Source of the DNA: a bacterium HR40
GTDB lineage: Bacteria; Pseudomonadota; Alphaproteobacteria; Geminicoccales; Geminicoccaceae
Length of the DNA: 64,000 nt
Direction of reading: 5' to 3'
NCBI GenBank assembly: GCA_002898275.1
Contig: BEIQ01000002.1
Coordinates: 372,001-436,000 of the forward strand
The notes beneath the pieces were generated by a model. The model ran no database searches. It worked only from the letters and a program-made list of their open reading frames with translations, and was not told the DNA's origin. This document shows, one piece after another, positions 53,094 to 64,000 of this stretch. The position numbers and the translations under genes are program-made. Position 1 is the stretch's first letter. Each line of letters begins with the position of its first letter.

Positions 53094-54167
53094 ATGGCCT
53101 CGGTGGAAATCCGGCAGGTCGACAAGTTCTTCGGATCGACCCAGGTGTTGTTCGGAGTGTCGATCGACATCGCCGACGGCGAGTTCGTCGTCCTCGTAGG
53201 GCCTTCGGGCTGCGGCAAGTCCACGCTCTTGCGCATGATCGCGGGCCTCGAGGAAATCAGCCGCGGCGAGATCCGCATCGGCGGCCGGGTAGTCAACGAT
53301 GTTCCTCCCAAGGACCGCGACATCGCTATGGTGTTCCAGAACTATGCCCTCTACCCGCACATGACGGTGCGCGAGAACATGGCCTTCTCGCTCAAGCTCG
53401 CGAAGGCACCGCGCCATGTCATCGAAGAGCGGGTCGGGCGGGCGGCGCGCATCCTCGGTCTCACCGAACTCCTCGATCGCTATCCGCGCCAGCTGTCCGG
53501 TGGCCAGCGGCAGCGGGTCGCCATGGGCCGGGCGATCGTGCGCGACCCGCAAGTGTTCCTGTTCGACGAGCCGCTCTCCAATCTCGACGCCAAATTGCGC
53601 GTCCAGATGCGCACCGAGATCAAGGCCCTGCACCAGCGGCTGCGGACGACCGCCGTTTACGTCACGCACGACCAGATCGAGGCGATGACCATGGCCGACC
53701 GTATCGTGGTCATGCAGCACGGCCATGTCGAGCAAATCGGGGCGCCACTCGAGCTTTACGACCGACCGGCCAATCTCTTCGTCGCCGGCTTCATCGGCTC
53801 GCCAGCCATGAACTTCATCGAGGCGACCATTCGGCGCGACGGTGGCCAGCCGGTGGCGGTGGCCAAGGACGGCACGGTTTTGCCCTTGCCTGCCGATGCG
53901 CCTGGCGAGGACGGACGCGAGGTCATCTACGGTATCCGACCCGAGCACCTCGATCTGGCCGACGGTTCGGCCGGCACCATCGCGGCGCGAGTCGAGGTGG
54001 TGGAACCCACGGGTGCGGAGATCCTGGTGGTCGTCTCGCTGGCCGGGCAAGAGGCGCAAGTGTTGTTCCGCGAACGCCATCCGTTCGTACCGGGCGAGAC
54101 GCTGCAGCTGCGCCCCCGCGTCGATCACGTCCATCTGTTCGACCGGGCGACCGGCCGCCGTCTTTGA
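53094..54167 (+). CDS. UgpC/MalK-type sugar ABC transporter ATP-binding protein
   Basis: A 357-residue CUT1-family ATPase that drives uptake of sugars or glycerol-3-phosphate. Walker A is GPSGCGKST (36-44), the signature [15 protein letters not shown], Walker [13 protein letters not shown] and the switch [11 protein letters not shown]. The C-terminal regulatory region has [11 protein letters not shown] and [16 protein letters not shown] typical of MalK/UgpC. The ATG has GGGAGGAGCAGG upstream. No permease or binding protein is adjacent, so it is orphaned and may energise several import systems. Substrate is not assigned. Confidence 0.88.
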   Translation: MASVEIRQVDKFFGSTQVLFGVSIDIADGEFVVLVGPSGCGKSTLLRMIAGLEEISRGEIRIGGRVVNDVPPKDRDIAMVFQNYALYPHMTVRENMAFSLKLAKAPRHVIEERVGRAARILGLTELLDRYPRQLSGGQRQRVAMGRAIVRDPQVFLFDEPLSNLDAKLRVQMRTEIKALHQRLRTTAVYVTHDQIEAMTMADRIVVMQHGHVEQIGAPLELYDRPANLFVAGFIGSPAMNFIEATIRRDGGQPVAVAKDGTVLPLPADAPGEDGREVIYGIRPEHLDLADGSAGTIAARVEVVEPTGAEILVVVSLAGQEAQVLFRERHPFVPGETLQLRPRVDHVHLFDRATGRRL

Positions 54168-54284
54168 GGGCTGCGAGTGCCCTCCGGGTTCCGTTCCCCC
54201 TTCCCGGCGCTGTGAGTTTCCGCACAGCGCAACCCCGCCCGTGGGTCCACTCTGGCTGCCGCCGAGGGTGGCGCGAGGGGAGGA

Positions 54285-54538
54285 TGGCGATGGCACCGGA
54301 ACCCTACGAGGTGGAGTTGCGCGTGCGCCTGCTGCGCCGGGTCGAACGTCTGGTGGCGCTCCTCGACCGGGTGAGCGGGGGCGGTGGGGGCTTCTCTGGC
54401 GGCGGCCCTTCCGGGCCTCGCCCAGCGGCAGGCACGGGACAGACGGCGGTGTTTTCGCCGGCTGGGGGTTGTGCCGGTGCGGGCGCGCCTTCACAACATG
54501 GGTACACGGGCACGCCACAGGCCGCGCATTGGGCATGA
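54285..54538 (+). CDS. Small protein with amphipathic helix and glycine-rich tail
   Basis: An 84-residue frame. A strong GGGGAGG site precedes the ATG, and the first 30 residues (EVELRVRLLRRVERLVALLD) are an amphipathic, possibly coiled-coil helix with strongly GC-biased third positions. This is followed by a Gly-rich stretch and a Pro/Ala tail that lies antisense to the zinc-ribbon gene. I do not recognise a family. The frame may be a genuine small gene whose 3' end overlaps that gene tail to tail, or only its first half may be real. Confidence 0.45.
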
Positions 54539-54612
54539 CCGTGGACGAAGACGAGCCGCAACGGTTGCCCACACCAGGGGCAAAAGGCATCGAACTCGTC
54601 GCCCCGGCTCAT
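54304..54612 (-). CDS. Zinc-ribbon small protein
   Basis: A 102-residue protein with paired cysteines: CPWC and then CAAC about 17 residues later, followed by PCC. The core FCPWCGQPLRLVFVHGHAQC resembles small alphaproteobacterial zinc-ribbon proteins of unknown function. After about residue 45 the sequence becomes Pro- and Arg/Ser-rich and lies antisense to a short plus-strand gene, so the true end may be earlier in a functional sense. Its ATG overlaps the stop of the HutF-like gene as ATGA, so it is translationally coupled to that gene and probably works with it. Confidence 0.72.
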   Translation of the reverse strand: MSRGDEFDAFCPWCGQPLRLVFVHGHAQCAACGVPVYPCCEGAPAPAQPPAGENTAVCPVPAAGRGPEGPPPEKPPPPPLTRSRSATRRSTRRSRRTRNSTS

Positions 54613-55952
54613 GGCCCGACGCCCGAGAAGAGACGTTCCCGCACCCGCCGGAAGCTCGTTTCCACCCGCTCGTCGGCAGCGTGACGGCCGTCGCGGATCT
54701 GCCAGCGGCCGCCCACCATCACGTCGCGCACCCAGGATCGCCGCTCGCCGTCCGTGATCCACGCCGCCAGCACGTCTTCCGGCGCCAGCCCGGCGAGGAG
54801 CGGATGCGTCGGATCGAGATGGACGAGATCGGCCCGAAAGCCGGGCGCGATCCGGCCCACGGCACGCCCGGATGCCTGGGCGCTGTTCGCCAACGTGCGC
54901 AGCAGGACGGGTCCGGGTGCCACTTCCGCCCCGCCGCCAGCGGCGACTCCGGCGAGCAGCAACCACCGCAGCGACGCCGTCGGGTCGAGGGTACCGCCCG
55001 GCCCAGAGCCCACGGCGAGGGTCGGAAGGCGATGCAGCAATTCGGCGAGCGCGGGAGCCGAACGCATCTCCGCTTCCGGCAGCAATCCAGCCACCGCCTC
55101 GAGCCGCGACAGCGCCTGCCGTTCCGCTGGCTCCAGCCTGGCCGCACCCAAGAGGCAGAAGGCCGCATCCGGCTCGCGGATACGCCGCAGCGTCGAAAGG
55201 GGCCCGTCACCGGTGCAGGCGCGGCAGCGGGCCACATCCTCCGGCTCCATCGCCAACGGAACGTGCACGGGGGTGCGCGGTCCCAGACTGTCGCCCACGG
55301 CGAAGAACTCGGCCAGGCGCGAAGGCGGGACCCCTCCCGGAACGGCGATGCCGATGGCGAGCCGGCGTTCGGGATCGTCGCGAAACTCCCGCGCCAGACG
55401 GGCACCGAGGCGAGCGAGGGCTTCGGGTGAAAGCCGGCTGCGGCGTTCCGGACCCTCGACCGGACGACCGTCGAACCCACCGGAAACTTGCCCGGCGAGC
55501 ACCAGCGTCAGCCCGATGCCGACCTCGCGCGCGGCTTCGTGCAAGACGAGGGCGAGGAGCGCGGGATCCTCGTAAGGGGTGCCGTCGGGAGCGTGATGGA
55601 GCTCGTGGAAGGCGACGGCGGCGGTGCAGCCGGCGTGCAGCAGTGCGACGAAGGTGGAAGCGGCCGCCGCCCACAATTCCTCGGGTCCGATCAGGGCGAG
55701 CAGCCGCCGGCGTAGACGAAGCACCCGCTCCGACCCCCGACCGCGGCTGGCGAAACCGGCGAGAAGCCGATCGGTGACTCGCACGTGGACGTCGACGAGA
55801 CCGGGCACCACGTAGCCCGCGAGCCGCTCGCCCTCCTCGCCCCTAGCGGCTGGCGCGAGGTTGGCGATGCTGCCGTCCGCAGCCACCTCGATGGCGACGT
55901 GCCGACGCCATTCGCCGTGGATCAGCGCGTACTCACAGACGATCCGGCGCAT
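54609..55952 (-). CDS. HutF-like amidohydrolase homologue lacking most metal ligands
   Basis: A 447-residue protein that follows formimidoylglutamate deiminase (HutF) along its whole length: VVPGLVDVHVRV (48-59), AFHELHHAPDGTPYEDPALL, EAAREVGIGLTL, the ASLRWLLLAG segment and the end SWVRDVMVGGRWQIRDGRHA. But the catalytic sites of the family are changed: HxH reads H56-V-R58, the usual HIHIAE reads HVPLAM (230-235), the CLVHATH region reads FCLLGAA (265-271), and GSDSH reads GSGPG (315-319). It therefore probably does not bind the metal or catalyse deimination. A coupled zinc-ribbon gene follows in an ATGA overlap. No hut genes are nearby. Confidence 0.75.
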   Translation of the reverse strand: MRRIVCEYALIHGEWRRHVAIEVAADGSIANLAPAARGEEGERLAGYVVPGLVDVHVRVTDRLLAGFASRGRGSERVLRLRRRLLALIGPEELWAAAASTFVALLHAGCTAAVAFHELHHAPDGTPYEDPALLALVLHEAAREVGIGLTLVLAGQVSGGFDGRPVEGPERRSRLSPEALARLGARLAREFRDDPERRLAIGIAVPGGVPPSRLAEFFAVGDSLGPRTPVHVPLAMEPEDVARCRACTGDGPLSTLRRIREPDAAFCLLGAARLEPAERQALSRLEAVAGLLPEAEMRSAPALAELLHRLPTLAVGSGPGGTLDPTASLRWLLLAGVAAGGGAEVAPGPVLLRTLANSAQASGRAVGRIAPGFRADLVHLDPTHPLLAGLAPEDVLAAWITDGERRSWVRDVMVGGRWQIRDGRHAADERVETSFRRVRERLFSGVGP

Positions 55953-55955
55953 GCC

Positions 55956-57779
<1,824 letters not shown>

Positions 57780-58550
57780 GACCTTCGACTCCGAGCGGAA
57801 TGCGATCGCAACCTTGCCACCATCCCCATGATCTTTAATCCCTTGCGCAGCTGCTGGCCAGCTGCGCGGGAGCGAGATCGCATCGGGGTCCGCCCCGATT
57901 GCCCGCGGCAGATCGGCCGCTCGCCGTGCTGGCACCCAGATCGCGGCTCGAGCGCGGCGCCACCGCGCCGTCAGCCGGTCGGTCGTCGTCCGCGGGCTCG
58001 TCGCCGGCGGCGGGAAGGGGAGTGCCCCACGAAGAACCGAGTCGTCTCGACGTGGACGGAGCCGAGGCGGTTCGGACCGAGCGACCGGGGACCGCGCGGC
58101 AGCGATCGAGACGGTCGTCGGTCCCTTCGGGGCAGCGCCTCGGGGGTGGAGCTCGCCATGCGGAAGAAGGGCGGGCGTCGCGCTAGCGCATGCGAGGAGG
58201 AGCGACGGGCCAAAAGGCGGGTACGCCATCCCCGGCGGGCGGCGCTGGCCGATCCCGCCGATCTCCGAACCTCCAGGCCTGAAATCGGGCGAAGGGTTGC
58301 GAGAGGAGCTCGGCCTCCACGACCTCCCGCCGGCCCGCATGCCAGTCCTCGCGGGATCCCCTGGCAGATGGTCGGCGTACGGTCGATCGCGAATCGGTTT
58401 CGTCCACGAGGCGCGGAGCCGACGCCCACAGCGCCCAGCCTCGCAGACAGAAAGAGCGCCCGAAGCTCGGGGACACGCGCAAGGCCCTGCGCTCGCCGGT
58501 CCTCCGGACATCGGGCGCGGAGGGCATCCGGCTCGACCTCGCACCCTTCC
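57780..58550. other. About 770 bases without a recognisable gene
   Basis: The gap between glmS and the Hpt gene contains the glmS leader and several short frames of low-complexity sequence. None shows homology or a ribosome binding site I would trust. It does not look like a tRNA or rRNA. A small RNA cannot be excluded. Confidence 0.5.
57845..57867 (-). promoter_or_regulatory. Perfect hairpin in the glmS leader
   Basis: GCGCAGCTG (57845-57853) and CAGCTGCGC (57859-57867) form a nine-base-pair stem around the loop CTGGC. It lies 66-88 bases upstream of the glmS ATG on the template for that gene's leader, with no T run after it, so it is not a terminator. It could stabilise the leader or act as a binding site. 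It does not resemble the glmS ribozyme. Confidence 0.4.
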
Positions 58551-58955
58551 CTACCGGTGTCCCGAAGCCGATCCCTCGGCTCCGTCCGAGGGAAAGGGCG
58601 GGGCGATGCCGTCGTCTCGCCCATGCGCCTCCGGCGAATCCGCGAGCAACGCTTCCATGCGCGGCAGGGCGGCACGGAGCTCCGCAAGCGGTGCATCCCC
58701 CGCCTTCGAGATCGACGCCTCGAGGCGAGCCGCCTCGGCGCCGAGTGCGGGAAAGCCGAAGGTGCCCGCGCCCCCGGCGAGCTCGTGCAAAAGCCGCCGG
58801 ACCTCTTCGAGGGTCGCGGTCGCCGCCAGTGCGGGTCGCTGCCCCTCGCGCAGGCCGGCGAGCATGCCGAGGCGCGCGAGACGCTCGCGACTGCGCGCCC
58901 GGAAACGCTCGCGAAGGGTCGCCAGCATGTCAGAGGGCGATAGGGTTCGGGTCAT
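58551..58955 (-). CDS. Hpt domain phosphotransfer protein
   Basis: A 134-residue histidine phosphotransfer protein. The phospho-accepting histidine is H57 in LLHELAGGAGTFGFPALG, the standard Hpt core. The C-terminal 30 residues are disordered-looking. The ATG at 58955 overlaps the end of the receiver gene by 26 bases; an in-frame ATG at 58928 would almost abut the receiver stop instead. It forms the last gene of a same-strand set with a hybrid-like histidine kinase and a receiver, so it probably relays phosphate between them. Confidence 0.82.
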   Translation of the reverse strand: MTRTLSPSDMLATLRERFRARSRERLARLGMLAGLREGQRPALAATATLEEVRRLLHELAGGAGTFGFPALGAEAARLEASISKAGDAPLAELRAALPRMEALLADSPEAHGRDDGIAPPFPSDGAEGSASGHR

Positions 58956-59367
58956 CGCCGAGATATCCCCGGACCTGGTCGGCAAGCCGCATGGGGTCGA
59001 AGGGCTTGGGGATCACCCCGCGGGCCCCTAGCCTGCGGTAGGTCGCGATTTCCTGGGGCTGCACCTTGGCGGTGAGGAAGACGACCGGCAGGCCTCGGGT
59101 GCGGGCATCGCTGCGCAGGCGTGCCAGGGTCTCGATCCCGTCCATTCCTGGCATCATCACATCGAGCAACACGAGATCGGGCGCGAGCACCGGCGCGAGG
59201 GCGAGAGCTTCGGCGCCGGAGGTGCAGGACGTGACGCGCAGGCCACCTATGGTTTCGAGCGCCAGCACGAGAAGAGAGAGGATATCGGGATCGTCCTCGA
59301 CGCACAAAAGGTGCGGAACGGACGAGGCTTCAGGGCAGAGCGGAGGCCCGCTCGGGATCTCGGACAT
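58930..59367 (-). CDS. Single-domain response regulator
   Basis: A 145-residue CheY-like receiver with no output domain. The phospho-acceptor is D69 in VLLDVMMPGMDG, the acidic pair is D25-D26 in CVEDDPD, the switch threonine T99 is in VVFLTAK, and the invariant lysine K121 is in VIPKPFD. The first 17 residues are extra. The start overlaps the kinase gene end by 38 bases and the stop overlaps the Hpt gene, so all three are translationally linked. Lack of an output domain suggests it passes phosphate or works through protein contact. Confidence 0.86.
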   Translation of the reverse strand: MSEIPSGPPLCPEASSVPHLLCVEDDPDILSLLVLALETIGGLRVTSCTSGAEALALAPVLAPDLVLLDVMMPGMDGIETLARLRSDARTRGLPVVFLTAKVQPQEIATYRRLGARGVIPKPFDPMRLADQVRGYLGDDPNPIAL

Positions 59368-60901
59368 CGGCGTCCTCCGCGACAACGGGGCAAGAGTTCG
59401 ACACACCGGCGAAACGGGGCAGTTCCAGGGTGAAGCGGCTACCCTGACCGGGACGGCTGGCCACGCGGATGGTGCCACCGAGCCGCTCGGCCAGCTCGCG
59501 CGCGATGGCGAGCCCGAGCCCGATGCCGGCGCGGGCGCGGCGGTCGGAGACGTCGAGCTGGACGAAACGCTCGAAGATGCGGGGCAGGAGATCCTCGGGG
59601 ATGCCCGGTCCACTGTCGGCGACGGTGACCCGCACGAACGGACCCGCCTCTTCCAATGTCAGTTTGACGGTGCCGCCGGTGGGCGAGAACTTGATCGCGT
59701 TGCCGACGAGATTGCCGAGGATCTGGGCGAAGCGCAGGGGATCGCTGCGACCGAGGAGCCGGCCCCGCAACGGTTCGATCTCGAGGCGAACGCGCCGCTT
59801 TCCCGCCGAGGGACGATGTTCCGCCACCACTTCGGTCACTAGGCGAGCATAGTCGACGGGCTTCGGCTCCACCTTGAGCGTGCCGTTCGCCATCCTCTGC
59901 AGGTCGAGGAGGTCGTCCACCATGGCGGCGAGACGCGCGCCGTTGCGATGCGCCGTCTCGAGGAGCTCCCGGCCGCGCTCGGGCAAACGGTCGGCGAAAA
60001 GGCCGCGCAACGCGGAGATGGCGCCGAGCACGCAGGTGAGCGGTGTCCGGAGCTCGTGGCTGACGATCGACACGAACTCGTCCTTCATTCGGGCGAGTGC
60101 CAATTGGTCGCCGATGTCCTGGCAGATCCCCCAGATCGCGGTATTGGAGCCGCCAGGCGGCCCGCTGCGGCGCAGTTCGAGGTGGAAATCGCCGAGAGTG
60201 CCGGCGGCGGTGCGCAGCCTCAGGGTCAAACCGGCATGTTCCCGCTCCCGCAGCACCGACCGGAGCGCGGTCGCGAGCCGCCGGCGGTCGGCCGGGGCGG
60301 TCCGCCGCAGGAGGGTGCGCAGCCCCACCTGCGGCGATGGCAAACCGAGCATCCCCTGCAGCTGACGCGACAGATCGACGCCCGCCTCGCCCGGCTGCCA
60401 ACGGAAGTCGCCGAGCCGCGCCAATCGCTGCGCTTCCTCGAGCTGCCGTTCGCGCCGCTCCAGGGCCCGCAGCAGGCGGCAACGCTCGATGGCCGTGACC
60501 AGCGAGCGCCGCAGCGAGGCGGCATCGACCGCGAGCTTGGGCAAGAAATCCTGGGCCCCGACGGCGACCGCCCGGCGAGCCAGGGCAAGACCGTCGTCGA
60601 CGCCGCTGAGGACCACGACGGCGACATCGGGCGCCGCGGCGGTCACCGCCGTGAGCACTTCCTCGCCGCGCGCATCGGGAAGGATCAGATCGAGCAGGAC
60701 CGCATCCCAAGGCTCGGCGGCGAGTCGCACCAGCGCCTCCCGGAGACGGCCGACGGCGGCCGCGCGAAAGCCGGGCTGCTCCGCTAGGATCTCGAGGACG
60801 AGGCGGGCGTCGGCGGGATTGTCCTCGACCACCAGCACCCGAATGCTCGTGCCCGCGTTCCCGTCGGGGCTGACCTCCTGTGGTGCCGACCACGCCCGCA
60901 T
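59330..60901 (-). CDS. Sensor histidine kinase with N-terminal receiver domain
   Basis: A 523-residue cytosolic kinase. Residues 20-140 form a receiver (D71 in LLDLILPD, K122 in LPKLAV), 155-265 a PAS-like region (LARLGDFRWQPGEAG), 270-340 the HisKA dimerisation domain with phospho-accepting H282 in SHELRTPL, and the rest a HATPase with N401 in NLVGNAIKF, DSGPGIPEDLL and GIGLGLAIARELAE. No membrane segment is seen. The ATG at 60901 is used; the receiver-first layout means input may come from another kinase. It follows clpB by 232 bases on the same strand. Confidence 0.88.
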   Translation of the reverse strand: MRAWSAPQEVSPDGNAGTSIRVLVVEDNPADARLVLEILAEQPGFRAAAVGRLREALVRLAAEPWDAVLLDLILPDARGEEVLTAVTAAAPDVAVVVLSGVDDGLALARRAVAVGAQDFLPKLAVDAASLRRSLVTAIERCRLLRALERRERQLEEAQRLARLGDFRWQPGEAGVDLSRQLQGMLGLPSPQVGLRTLLRRTAPADRRRLATALRSVLREREHAGLTLRLRTAAGTLGDFHLELRRSGPPGGSNTAIWGICQDIGDQLALARMKDEFVSIVSHELRTPLTCVLGAISALRGLFADRLPERGRELLETAHRNGARLAAMVDDLLDLQRMANGTLKVEPKPVDYARLVTEVVAEHRPSAGKRRVRLEIEPLRGRLLGRSDPLRFAQILGNLVGNAIKFSPTGGTVKLTLEEAGPFVRVTVADSGPGIPEDLLPRIFERFVQLDVSDRRARAGIGLGLAIARELAERLGGTIRVASRPGQGSRFTLELPRFAGVSNSCPVVAEDADVRDPERASALP

Positions 60902-61084
60902 GCCACACGCCCGCTCGCCACTGCGCCGACGAGAAAAGCACAATGGCGCAAACAAATGGTAAACGCGCCGAGGGGCAAAGGGGAACCCGAGGGCTCGAGC
61001 CGCGCATCGGCGATGGGAGCGGCGCCCGTATCGGCAAGCGGGCGAAGCGGCGAGCCGACGCCATGGCCGGCGAGCGCCGCAGGT

Positions 61085-61124
61085 CGGCTGCGGGCCGCCT
61101 GCCGCCCGGGCCCGCCCGCAGCCG
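61085..61124 (-). terminator. Long hairpin downstream of clpB
   Basis: CGGCTGCGGGC (61085-61095) and GCCCGCAGCCG (61114-61124) form an 11-base-pair perfect stem with an 18-base loop, starting about 10 bases after the clpB stop. No T tract follows it on the minus strand, so intrinsic termination is unproven; it may protect the transcript end or act with Rho. Confidence 0.35.
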
Positions 61125-61133
61125 GCGACGACG

Positions 61134-63728
<2,595 letters not shown>

Positions 63729-63808
63729 CTCGTCCTCCTCGATCTGTCCCCGCTTCGGGCGGACCTGGCCGCGCGGCCCGCACCGGCACCGCAGCGGCAC
63801 TGCCGTTC

Positions 63809-63836
63809 ATGTGGGCATGACGGCCGGAGGTACAAG
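63809..63836 (-). promoter_or_regulatory. Candidate RpoH promoter for clpB
   Basis: On the minus strand CTTG (63836-63833) is followed after 17 bases by CCCACAT (63815-63809), close to the heat-shock sigma pattern CTTG-N17/18-CCCATnT. A start would be near 63802, about 74 bases before the clpB ATG. It lies between the panC stop and clpB. Confidence 0.55.
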
Positions 63837-63882
63837 AGCGGCGAGAGGGGGGATTCGACCGTGGGTTGGGCAGGCCGCTGGC

Positions 63883-64000
63883 TCATCCCTCGTCCGGTCG
63901 CACCGGCACATTGTCGATGAGCCGCGTCCCGCCGAGATGGACGGCGGCGAGCAAGCGCCCCTCGCCTTCGCTCGCCCGCTCGAGCGGGGCGAGGGTTTCG
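63883..64000 (-). CDS. panC: Pantothenate synthetase, C-terminal end
   Basis: Only the last 38 codons are in the window. They read LLAAVHLGGTRLIDNVPV and end soon after, the standard C terminus of PanC, which joins pantoate and beta-alanine in coenzyme A synthesis. The stop is at 63883. It is separated from clpB by 154 bases holding a heat-shock promoter candidate. Identity rests on this short tail, so it is good but not certain. The panE gene at 23-24 kb is not linked. Confidence 0.72.
   Translation of the reverse strand, partial: ETLAPLERASEGEGRLLAAVHLGGTRLIDNVPVRPDEG

Noticed and set aside
58183-58527. Possible 114-residue gene on the minus strand in the glmS-Hpt gap
   Set aside because: No ribosome binding site or homology, and its composition matches other non-coding shadow frames in this region.

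Overview
The window is about 64 kb of GC-rich chromosome from an aerobic alphaproteobacterium. The evidence is the bias for G/C in third codon positions, frequent GTG/TTG starts, and several families typical of that class: EipB/DUF1849, ELM1-like, a HlyU-family protein, an alphaproteobacterial-type transaldolase, and a petABC operon. I saw no rRNA or tRNA gene, CRISPR array, insertion sequence, integrase or phage gene. It reads as core chromosome, mostly housekeeping, with a few odd loci rather than one large new system.

Layout. 1-8.5 kb: partial transaldolase, hspQ, a beta-hydroxyacid dehydrogenase, an NhaD/CitT-type transporter, a glycosyltransferase, an HExxH protein, a J-domain/OmpA-like membrane fusion, DUF2267, D-glycerate dehydrogenase and EipB. 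8.5-14.4 kb: ROK sugar kinase, MFS transporter, DjlA-like co-chaperone, an orphan ccoS lying entirely antisense inside a DUF123 gene, and an overlapping chain of aminotransferase, CDGSH protein, lipoprotein and DUF123. 14.4-18.8 kb: nagA, anmK and murQ, a cell-wall amino-sugar recycling block, followed by a 2-keto-3-deoxygalactonate kinase. 18.8-33.1 kb: uvrB, chrA, a Crp-type regulator, panE coupled to a Pcs60/AAE3-like ligase, aldose dehydrogenase, AraD1, modABC behind cbpA, and a degenerate alkaline-phosphatase-superfamily protein.

33.3-44.2 kb: FAD hydroxyacid dehydrogenase, a stress-like protein, ppa, hemF and trmL, then petABC, an MFS transporter, a diguanylate cyclase and a frameshifted dipeptide-type binding-protein gene ending at a clear terminator. 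44.2-52.2 kb: ELM1-like and LpxL-like envelope genes, a HlyU-family gene, an arylformamidase-like hydrolase, a D-alanyl-D-alanine carboxypeptidase with a SPOR domain, a TPR-SH3 protein and glmU. 52.3-58 kb: gph, an orphan UgpC/MalK-type ATPase, a HutF-like protein lacking most metal ligands coupled to a zinc-ribbon protein, and glmS. 58.5-64 kb: a histidine kinase, receiver and Hpt set, clpB with a candidate heat-shock promoter, and the end of panC.

How it works together. NagA, AnmK and MurQ, possibly with the ROK kinase, return anhydro-MurNAc and GlcNAc to glucosamine-6-phosphate, which GlmS and GlmU also handle on the way to UDP-GlcNAc. Transaldolase, DgoK, AraD1, glycerate dehydrogenase and the aldose dehydrogenase suggest use of sugars and sugar acids. 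Proteostasis genes are frequent (hspQ, three J-domain proteins, clpB). PetABC, the oxygen-dependent HemF and CcoS point to aerobic respiration. The items most worth a second look are the HutF-like pseudoenzyme with its zinc-ribbon partner, the J-domain/OmpA-like fusion, the nested ccoS, and the heat-shock-like promoter upstream of cbpA-modABC.
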